Source: Fulvia fulva
Lineage: Eukaryota > Ascomycota > Dothideomycetes > Mycosphaerellales > Mycosphaerellaceae
Assembly: GCF_020509005.1 (NCBI RefSeq)
Contig: NC_063018.1
Location: 1,116,001 to 1,180,000, forward strand
DNA: 64,000 nucleotides
Direction: 5' to 3'
Shown here: piece by piece, positions 56,201-64,000 of the stretch
Layout: the number at the start of each line of letters is the position of its first letter
Position numbering within the stretch: position 1 is the first letter of the stretch
Translations under genes and position numbers: made by a program
Notes under the pieces: model-generated
The model's database searches: none
Told to the model about the DNA's origin: nothing
The model's input: the letters and a program-made list of their open reading frames with translations, nothing else

Positions 56201-58207
56201 ACCACCCGATAGCTTTTAAATAATCGACGACAGTAGTCCTACGTAAGCCGTAGAAGGAAGACTATACGTAGGTAAAGTCGTACCGCCCAATTGCGCTCCT
56301 TAATACTCTTAGGAAGGCGCTTAAGAAGCTAGTTATAACGAGACTCTCCGAGGCGGTAGAGGAACACTCCCTACTCCCGGATACCTAGATAGGTACGCGC
56401 CTATAGCGATCGACGCTATCCGCGATAGAACTTATTACCTCTTAGGTAAAGGCTATCTAGTATAAGAATAGGGATAAGGTGGCTTCCTTACTTAGCCTAG
56501 ACATATCGGGAGCCTTCGACTACGTATTATACCCGCGGCTACTCTATATCCTAAGGTCGAAAGGACTCCCTAAGTAGCTTATTAACTTCGTACGGTCCTA
56601 CCTCTAAAACCGTAGTACGTCGATCCTAGTCGGCTAGTATAGAAGCCTATTTTAAGCAGTCTATACTAGAATCCCGTAAGGCTTAACGCTAGTACCTATT
56701 CTGTTCCTCTTCTTTATAGCGACGCTGCTCCTAGCCCTAGAATCCTAGAACACCGCTACGAGCGGCTTCGTAGACGACACAAACATCCTAGCGTAGTCTT
56801 CCTCGACTAAGGAGAACTATAGGCTACTAGAAGAGAAGCATAAGATCTACGAGGACTAGGCTAGGAGGTACGGGGCTCGGTTTGCCCTAGAAAAGTACAA
56901 TCTAATACACTTTACGCGCCGGCCACGGTTCTATAATATCTAAGCTTCTATCTAGATATAGGGGCATACGACTAACCCGGTAAATCAGCTCAGGATCCTC
57001 GGACTATAGGTGGACCCGGCGCTACGGTAGAGGAAGTACGTATAGGCAATATTACGGAAAGCTAAACAGAATATAGCATTATGCTAGAGGCTTACTACGT
57101 CTATATAGGGGGCGGACTTCCGGTAGTCACGACTTCTATATACGGCTATTATACGGCCAGTCCTTACCTATAGTAGCTAAGTGTGGTCCTTAGGCGAGAG
57201 GGCCTACCTATCGAAGGGACTCGTCGCGCCGCTAGCGAAGATCTAAAACCAATGCCTAAGGAAGGTCACCGGGGTATATAAGTCGACACTAACGAGGATA
57301 CTTAAGTACGAGACCGCTATACCGCCGATCGACCTATATATCTAGGGACTACGGACCTCCTACTTAGGCAAGTCGGTATAGTACCTAGTATAGAAGGTCA
57401 TCGCTAGTATAGTCGTAAGGGCCCGCGAATTAGTACTAGCGTATAGGGGCATTCGACCCGGAAACGAGCCGAACTACCGGGTAAGGGACGAACAGCTAGT
57501 AATATAATAGGAAGGTAAGAAATTGTTTATAGAGCAACTATAGAAAGAGAGGTAGAACAACTAGGTTATAGGGTATAGTAGACGCCCTTAGCTAGCGGGA
57601 CAACCTAAGGAATAGTTAGCTACAAAATCTGCGGTTAAGCACCCCCCGAAGCTTATCTACTACCGCCTTACGAGGGTATAGAGTAGTATAGTAACCTAAC
57701 TACGAAGCGAACACATCGGCCTCTAGGGGTACCTATTATAGAGGAAGGTTCTAGGATACACGAATACTAGCTGCCCCTACGGCTATCGCTCCTAGAACGT
57801 ACGGTACGTACTCCTCGTCTATCCGAGGTAGTCGCTAGGAAGGGGGGAGTAGATAGTAAAGGCGAGGAACCGGACGATTAGGGCACTTCTTAATAACGCT
57901 AAGGACCTACGGCGTATTACGAACTAGATACTAGAGAAGGGCTGGCTAGAACAGTACCGCCTAGTAGGAATAGTATAGGAAGAGAGGATACGACGTAGCG
58001 CGACGAGACCGGCTAGGAGCGGGGGCTAACGGGGTAGTGATATAGACTACGTACGTTCAGAGGGAAAGCTAAACTAGACAAGGAGTAGTCGGGGGCGGGA
58101 AGGGTTTTCACCTATTCGGGTTTCCCTTTGTATATAACAATAGATATATACCTATATAGGCCGGATAGGGTCCTAGAATAGGGGAATGACAAATCTATCT
58201 ATCTATC
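53210..58207 (+). mobile_element. LINE-1 copy B, full length, RIP-mutated
   Basis: 4,998 bp with a 12-bp target duplication TAATATATAGCT at 53198-53209 and 58208-58219, ending in (ATCT)n. It has the same structure as copies A and C. ORF1 and ORF2 are broken by TAG/TAA at former CAG/TGG sites. It is more uniformly mutated than copy A; the patch that is clean in A (29671-29886) is mutated here. Its first ~30 bp differ from the other copies, so the 5' end of the family may vary. Confidence 0.92.
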
Positions 58208-58219
58208 TAATATATAGCT

Positions 58220-58494
58220 CATTTTACTCGCCTTATTACGACGAGTCTAATAGGGCTCTTATTATTATATATAAGGCTATATTTGACGCGTAATTAATAG
58301 AGAGAAGTTACGTATTTACGCGTTACTTTTATATATAGAATATACTAGATCTACCTTTATTTAAAAACTAACCTCGAAATCTCGAACGACTACTGTACAA
58401 GCGCCGTACCGCTATAGTATATAACTCTAAGATATATATCCTATCTAGCTCTTATAAGGTCAACGACTCGATCGGTATAGATATTAGGTATATA
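58220..58494. other. Unclassified RIP-like sequence
   Basis: TA-rich and CA-poor; no ORF or element ends found. Confidence 0.4.
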
Positions 58495-58505
58495 TATATA
58501 AGGTA

Positions 58506-58579
58506 CAAAAACAAGATAGTATAGCTATATAGGCCAAAGGGCACTATAACAGCTTAAATGAAATATCTATCTATCTATC
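58506..58579 (+). mobile_element. LINE-2 3' fragment (74 bp) with target duplication
   Basis: It resembles the last part of LINE-2 at 45530-45585 (TATAGGCC then GGGCACTATAACnG and an (ATCT)n tail). It is bracketed by an 11-bp duplication TATATAAGGTA at 58495-58505 and 58580-58590. This is an extremely short truncated insertion. Confidence 0.85.
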
Positions 58580-58849
58580 TATATAAGGTATATATTACGC
58601 GCTCGGTAGGAATTGTCTAAACTTGAGGTGTTCGAGGTAAGCGCGCCGTAAACAGTAGTCGTATCGTTATAAAAAGTATATCGGTAGATCTATCGTAGTA
58701 AGGCGAGTAGAACGAGCTATATTTCGTATATATAGCGAGTGTAGCGGGTACGCGTAAGGTCGATATATCTAGAATTCGTCGACTCGAAGCTACTCTCGAG
58801 TTTAGTGACCCTAGTCGAAATTCGTCCCGACCCTTATGTCTCTTCGAAT

Positions 58850-59611
58850 ATGCCTTCATACGCAATACTGGGAGCCACTGGCAATATCGGCAGATCGATT
58901 CTGGAAGTCCTCCTTCAATCGCCAGACAATCACATCAATGCATACTGCCGCTTCAAACAGAAATTGTACAAGCTAATGCCGGTCGTTAAGCACAACAAAC
59001 AAGTCGACGTCTTCGAAGGCGAGCTATCAGACATCAACCTTCTGGCCAGGTGTTTGATCGGCACAACGGCAGCCTTCCAAGCCGTCGCTGTAGACGGCAA
59101 CCAACCAGGCTGCACGATCGCTCAAGACACTTCGCGGCGCGTTACTACTGCTCTCGAACATCTCAAGGCCAACGGACACCGCCTTCCAAAGCTCGTCGTC
59201 ACCTCCTCATCCTCCACAGACCACAGTCTGTTGTCTAATGTCCCATCCTTCTTCCGCAACATGCTATACCGAGCTTTCTCCCATACCTATGACGACCTCC
59301 TGGCGGCTGAGAAGTTTATTCGATCCAAGGACGATCTGATCTCAGCGACTTTTGTTAAGCCTGGTGCTTTGACGAGTCAGCCTCAGGTCGGCCATGAGTT
59401 GAGTCTGGAAGTGGCAAAGTCACCGCTATCGTATCTGGATCTGGCGGCGGGGATGATAGAGCTCGCCGATGATAGCAGTGAGCGGTATGACATGAAAGGA
59501 GTTGCAGTCAACAGCGCAGTCAAGGTGCCGTTTCCCCGGGAGTCCCCGATGAAGATCTTCAAAGGACTTTTGTGTCACTTCTTTCCGTGGTTGTATCCCT
59601 ATATTGGATGA
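58850..59611 (+). CDS. NmrA/SDR-type NAD(P)-binding protein
   Basis: 253 aa, single exon. ATG 58850 is chosen because the dinucleotide-binding loop AILGATGNIGRSILE follows directly (GxxGxxG). An upstream in-frame extension to 58805 has no ATG and lies in TA-rich repeat-like DNA. The fold continues with a DVFEGELSD block, an LPKLVVTSSSS strand and an EKFIRSKDDLISATFVKPGAL region, like the atypical SDR/NmrA proteins near fungal secondary-metabolite genes. The usual YxxxK catalytic pair is not clear, so it may be a regulator or a reductase. Its promoter must lie within repeat-derived sequence, since RIP-like DNA reaches to about 58800. Confidence 0.82.
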   Translation: MPSYAILGATGNIGRSILEVLLQSPDNHINAYCRFKQKLYKLMPVVKHNKQVDVFEGELSDINLLARCLIGTTAAFQAVAVDGNQPGCTIAQDTSRRVTTALEHLKANGHRLPKLVVTSSSSTDHSLLSNVPSFFRNMLYRAFSHTYDDLLAAEKFIRSKDDLISATFVKPGALTSQPQVGHELSLEVAKSPLSYLDLAAGMIELADDSSERYDMKGVAVNSAVKVPFPRESPMKIFKGLLCHFFPWLYPYIG

Positions 59612-60451
59612 GCAAGGTCTTGCAATCGACCCCCTCATCGCTTGTCAAACCCAAGAACAACACTGCCGGGAAGGAGACAGCAAGCGCCAAGTGTACACCT
59701 GGCAAGCACAATGTCCCACCTATCAAAAGCCCTGAGAGTCCTCTTGTAAGACCAACCTATTCCGCTACGACAACAATGTGCCGCACATACGAAACAGTAG
59801 GCCATCGAAGCTCCAACGACAACTGCCGATACGCACGGTTCCGATATTTCCTCACGTGCGACCAATGGCGGGCCCAAGAGCGAGTAGCCAGACACCTGGG
59901 ATACCGGCAACCAGAGTACTGCATAGGCGCACGCATGCCACGCTTTGCCTTAGCGCCATTTCATGTGACCATCAGGTGGCCGGAATGTCGGCGTCGGATC
60001 ACGTTCTGATGGTGAAGGGACAGACGGGAAGGCTCTTGGGAGATAGCGAAGGTGTATGTGGAGGTATTGAGGGCATTAGATGGCGATCAGTTGGCACGGC
60101 GAGCGATTTGGGATCCGGAAACGATGGTAGTCACAAACAGGGCCCAGAGCGGGCATCAATGTACATCGCAGCGAGTGTTCAACGTGTATCAAAGTCTGTC
60201 TCGTCAAGGATGACACATTTTACTTCTCCGACTCCATCTTCTCTTCATATTCCATGTGCAGATGCGTCGCCCAGGCTAACGTCGATTCAAGATCAAACAA
60301 CACGCGTGCGGAGAAAGTGTATCTCCGTCGCACGTGACAGCCCTCGTTGCGGGACAAGTCCATACCTTCAACATGCATTGAACACTACAACATCGACCGA
60401 TACAACACTAGCACCCTTTCCCACGAATCACAACCCACCACTCTCCCCATC
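59612..60451. other. Intergenic
   Basis: About 840 bp. Several overlapping open frames but none with recognisable motifs. It probably holds the 3' UTR of the SDR gene and the promoter of ARC16. Confidence 0.45.
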
Positions 60452-61158
60452 ATGGCCCAGATCAACTGGAGATCAATCAACGTCGACGCCCTAGACCCCG
60501 AATCGTCCTACAACTTCGACCTCACAACCCTCACACCCGCCATCGAACCCATTTCCACCGCAGACGTCCAGACCCTCGCCGGCCAGATACGGCAACTATC
60601 AAGAGGAGGCAACGCAGAAGGTGCATTGCGAGGCGCACTCGAGAACCCTCCCTACGGCGCAGACGATCAGGGCAAAGTACGTTGACGCTAGGCAACAGCC
60701 ACATGCACATATATCTTGTATGAAGGAACGATGATACTAAGGTAGCGACACTACAGCAACTGCACCTCCAAACCGTGATAGAAATCCTCCAATCAATACG
60801 ACAAGCCGAAATGACGCCTATCCTCCAACGCATATATCAGTCCGAAGGTGGATCGGAGGTGTGCGATACGTTGATGAAGTACCTATACAAGGGCATGGCG
60901 CAGGGACAGCCTTCCTCGACGGGGGCGAGGAATGTTACGCCCCAGCCGACGGGGTTCTCGCAGGTGGGTGGGAGGAACTTTGGGGGTGGAGAGGGAGGGG
61001 GGCAGGCTATGAGTGTTTTGCTTAGTTGGCATGAGAAGGTGAGTTGATACCCTGGGTAAGAGATGTGTGGGGGCTGATTGCTAACGATGGGATAGCTTGT
61101 GGAGATGGCTGGACCGGGTAGTATTGTGAGAGTCATGTCGGATCGGAGGACTGTCTGA
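60452..61158 (+). CDS. ARC16: Arp2/3 complex p16 subunit (ARPC5)
   Basis: Subunit of the Arp2/3 complex, which nucleates branched actin at cortical patches for endocytosis and polarised growth. Three exons fit: 60452-60676, 60757-61038 and 61096-61158, total 189 aa; introns of 80 and 57 bp have a plausible branch site (TACTAA) and GT..AG ends. Family landmarks: MAQINWRSINVDALDPESSYNF at the start, AEGALRGALENPPYGADDQGK, QLHLQTVIEILQSIRQAEMTPILQRIYQSEGG, LMKYLYKGMAQ, LSWHEK and the C-terminal VEMAGPGSIVRVMSDRRTV. A Gly/Pro-rich insert (about 133-155) is usual in fungi. The acceptor at 60756 was preferred over 60741; the latter would add five residues. Confidence 0.93.
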
Positions 61159-61500
61159 GCGGGACGCGCAAGCGTTGCGACAGTCTAGTGGAAGAGATGA
61201 AGGGCGCTCCCCTGTGCACACAGGACTCCCGCCATTCGGATAGCGCAGTAGCGATACAACCTTGTCATACGTGGCGGAGATCACGGCGTCGTAGAGGGCA
61301 GCTGCCTGACAGCGGGCTGTGAAACAAGTAGCCACTCGCAAGAGGCGCATACCGACCTGAGGGTACCGTCCTCAATGTGGCCCCACAGGCGATGTATGAC
61401 TACCTACCTCTCTCCAATTTCTGTCATCATTTCCTCCCCCAACTCGCACTATACAGACTGTTACATCCACATTGGCGACAGCGCGCTTCCAGCCACCAAA
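61159..61500. other. Intergenic
   Basis: No gene seen; it holds the likely promoter of the secreted-protein gene. Confidence 0.45.
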
Positions 61501-62106
61501 ATGCGCCTCATCACCCTCCTCGCAGCCCTCCTGGGTCTGACCCAAGGCATCGCCCTTCCCGTGCCCACTGACACCGACAACAGTGTGGTAGCACTCAACA
61601 ACACCATATTGCACGACACGCCCTTCAACAACAACACCCTCACCCTCACCACCAACACCACCACACCCCCATTCCTCTCCCGCAACAAACCTCCCCACAA
61701 CTGGCCCTCGAACTGGGGCTACCAACCCAAGCACTCAACCCAGGTCAAACTCCTCCGCTTCAAGGGCCCCAAATGCACCATCCCCCACGACCTCGTCCAC
61801 GAAGAACAAATCGACATCGCGCCAGAAGGCTACGAAGACGACCCCAACATGGCCTGCAAACAATTCAAAAAAGAAAACGCAATGCAGTTCATGTGGTTCC
61901 AACTGCCGGCACAGATTTTGAAGCAGGGGTATGGGGGTGACAGGGGGAGTGTGCATTATGCGGGGCCGCTGCATCATTGTCGGGTCGTGGTCTATAGGGG
62001 GCATTTTTGTGATGGGGAGGAGGTGGGGAGTTTGGATGAGGGGGATGAGGAGGTTTGTGTGAGGGCTTTTGGGGGGCATTCTATGAGGGTGGCGTGTTGG
62101 AAGTAG
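61501..62106 (+). CDS. Small secreted cysteine-containing protein
   Basis: 201 aa. The N-terminus MRLITLLAALLGLTQGIALP is a clear signal peptide with cleavage near residues 16-18. The open frame extends upstream to 61375, but those 42 residues would bury the signal, so ATG 61501 is preferred. The mature part has a Thr/Asn-rich stretch with several N-glycosylation sites (NNT, NNNT, NTT) followed by a folded-looking C-terminal region. That region has six cysteines (KCTIP, ACKQF, HCRVV, FCDGE, VCVRA, ACWK), compatible with three disulphides. No family recognised. It could be a cell-wall or effector-like protein; that is inference. Confidence 0.75.
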   Translation: MRLITLLAALLGLTQGIALPVPTDTDNSVVALNNTILHDTPFNNNTLTLTTNTTTPPFLSRNKPPHNWPSNWGYQPKHSTQVKLLRFKGPKCTIPHDLVHEEQIDIAPEGYEDDPNMACKQFKKENAMQFMWFQLPAQILKQGYGGDRGSVHYAGPLHHCRVVVYRGHFCDGEEVGSLDEGDEEVCVRAFGGHSMRVACWK

Positions 62107-62813
62107 GGAGGACTTGAAGGGGATGTGGTGGTGCTGATGGGCAGGTAGTGAAGGTTGGCATGTGAAGATTGAAGATGCTGCGAGGCGAGATGCACATTTC
62201 AGGGCGTGCTGATAAATCTTGATGGCGGATGCGGTGTCATCGCGAGTCTGGATGTGAGAGGAGGTATGGATGAACCTTGCTTGAGCATGCGTTGTGGGAT
62301 ATCCAGGTTTATGAGCATTTAACATCTACCACGGTCGTTTCGGTAGCGCGCGGGTACATCCTCTCACGACAAGGATATTTTGGCTGTCGAAGCGGTGTAT
62401 ATGCCGACACGCTTCCGAGATGCTGAGGATTCGAAATGACCGTGGCAGATGTTATTGAGAATACATCTGTTTCTGCAGTAGAGGGCACGTATTGTATTCA
62501 TGGCAGACTCTGTGGCTCCGACATGACTTGCTGCACAACATTGAACGCAGTAGAGAAGTATCATATGTACAGTCTTGTTGTGCCCTAAGCAGCTATCTTG
62601 ACTGCATTGACGAGATCGCGGTGAGCTGGCTTCACAGCCTATTCCCTGGCTGAGCTCTCAGGGTAGCAAGACGGCATTGGCATACCGATCCACGTTCTGC
62701 CCACATGTGTTGTCCCAACATGTGCGAAGTCGGATCTGCCCTCAAGATATAAAAGCTGCCAGTGCTGACACCATCGCCACCGGATCCTGCCACAGCATTG
62801 ACCAAAGTCTATC
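62107..62813. other. Intergenic
   Basis: No gene seen. It holds the 3' UTR of the secreted protein and the promoter of the methyltransferase gene. Confidence 0.45.
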
Positions 62814-63768
62814 ATGGCCGCCGTTTCAGCACAAACCCCTGTCATCAAACACCATGGCGATAGCTCATCTCATTATCCTCTGTCGAATGAGTATGTCGAA
62901 CTCACGCCTCGTTGATGCCGAGTCACGTTACTGACATGTCGTGTTCAGCACTATGGAGCGAGAACGTCTCCATTTCCAACATGAAGCAGTAATGGCGTTG
63001 ATGGAGCAAGAGCCGATCCACGCTCCAATCCTCGGCCACCCAGTCAAGAAAATCATAGACATCGGCTGTGGTGTGAACGCTGATATGACGAAAGTCCTCG
63101 CACAGAGATTTCCGGTGGCCAAGGTATACGGCGTAGATCTCTCAGCAATTGACGCCGAAGGCGTTGCCAGCAATGTCGAATTCATTCGCGGGAATATTGC
63201 GAATTTGATTGGAGTTGACGAGAGGCTAACTCCAGGCAGTGCTGACTATGTCTTCAGCCGGTTCCTCGTAGCCGGGATTGATGACTGGGAGGCTCACATC
63301 AAGGCTGTAGCGAGGTTGTTAGCGCCTGGTGGGTGGTTGGAGATGCATGATCTCAAAGTGTTGCATTGGTACAGCCTCCAGACGGGCGAATGTCTGTCAC
63401 GCGAATGGGAGTGGTTGAAGTCCCTCGAGAAGCGGGAACCGACGTCGGACAAGAGCGATCTGCATGGTATCAAAGACTGGAAGGGGTGGTTCAGAAGTGC
63501 TGGCTTGAATGATGTCGTCGTGAAGCCATACCGTCTTAGATACGAGCCGACCCCGATTCCTGAAGAGCCAGCTGCTGAGCTGTATGCGCAGCACGGGACG
63601 ACGATGTCCTGGATCAGTTTCGGTACGTCATGCGAGCGCTGGTTTCCAGGTCCTGAGAACGCCGAGAAGAGGCGCCACTTGATTGAGGGGTGCAAGCAGA
63701 ACTTGAGGGGCGAGAAGGGTAAGCATTTGCCCATCGTTGCGGTTTGGGGCCAGAAGCCGGGCAACTAG
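62814..63768 (+). CDS. LaeA/UMTA-like S-adenosylmethionine methyltransferase
   Basis: Two exons: 62814-62890 and 62949-63768, about 298 aa; the intron of 58 bp joins LSND to TMERERL in phase. SAM-binding motif I is KIIDIGCGVNADMTKVLA, followed by VYGVDLS (motif II acidic), VEFIRGNIA and a DYVFSRFLVAGIDDW stretch, then ARLLAPGGWLEMHDL (motif III), as in the UMTA family that includes LaeA. The C-terminal substrate half has WKGWFRSAGLNDVVVKPYRL and GTTMSWISFG-type blocks. Such enzymes are usually tied to secondary metabolism, but the substrate cannot be named from sequence. Confidence 0.88.
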
Positions 63769-64000
63769 ATAGAAGCATGCTACCTTATAACTTGCAAGTC
63801 GTCGAGCTCACGGAGATATCCTCGCCAAGAGCGTTGGGTTTGATGCCGAGAGGTGCCCGTGCTTTCGTGCTACCCATCCGTCTGTTTGGCAGTCCACGAT
63901 AGTCAGTCGCTCTAGCCTTTCCGCTCCCGGTTCATGAAGGATTGCGATATCCACAGGGCGAAGCCCCGGGCGCTCACAATACACTAGAGCTAAGATTAGT
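63769..64000. other. Window end, no gene recognised
   Basis: The 3' flank of the methyltransferase gene. Nothing else is supported in this short stretch. Confidence 0.45.

Noticed and set aside
25250..58800. The island as a Starship-type giant cargo element
   Set aside because: No captain tyrosine recombinase, no cargo genes and no outer direct repeat; nested ordinary transposons explain the whole stretch.
25250..58800. The island as a centromere
   Set aside because: A repeat cluster alone does not support it, and no satellite array or other centromere feature is seen.

Overview
The window looks like a filamentous ascomycete (Pezizomycotina). Short GT..AG introns of 55-80 bp, fungal-type genes (Zn2Cys6 regulator, SSF1, RRP3, Arp2/3 p16, LaeA-like methyltransferase) and repeats rewritten by CpA to TpA mutation all point this way. 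The mutation pattern is that of repeat-induced point mutation (RIP). Placement near Dothideomycetes/Mycosphaerellaceae is an inference from gene style and repeat load, not a demonstrated fact.

Layout. (1) 1-~4.1 kb: RIP-mutated repeats, namely the 3' end of a LINE (here LINE-1), an unclassified fossil repeat with a decayed plus-strand ORF, and a complete pogo/Fot1-like DNA transposon with terminal inverted repeats. (2) ~4.3-25.2 kb: a gene island. It starts with an apparently intact Zn2Cys6 regulator followed by two broken hydrolase genes (saponin-hydrolase-like and CocE/NonD-like), then two tRNA-like units. Next come a two-TM membrane protein, a Cys/His-rich zinc-finger-type protein, a possible unrecognised gene, the divergent ribosome-biogenesis pair SSF1/RRP3, a single-TM glycoprotein, a NADAR protein and a DUF1772-like membrane protein. 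(3) ~25.3-58.8 kb: a 33-kb transposon island. It is a nest five elements deep: pogo copy 2 > Ty3/gypsy chromovirus > LINE-2 > Ty1/copia > LINE-1 copy C. Target-site duplications support the layers. LINE-1 copies A and B, a solo LTR and two very short LINE 3' fragments complete it. Copy C (32712-37689) is the only intact element and keeps both ORFs. (4) ~58.85-64 kb: a second gene island with an NmrA/SDR-type protein, ARC16 (ARPC5), a small secreted Cys protein and a LaeA/UMTA-like methyltransferase.

How it fits together. The repeat blocks flank and invade otherwise ordinary chromosome. RIP has stopped every older element, while the innermost LINE looks recent and escaped. A 216-bp patch of LINE-1 copy A is identical to copy C although the rest of A is mutated, which suggests gene conversion or patchy RIP. 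The genes nearest the left repeat block are decaying, one through a stop that looks like a RIP-type CAG to TAG change. This suggests loss of a regulator-plus-hydrolases cluster.
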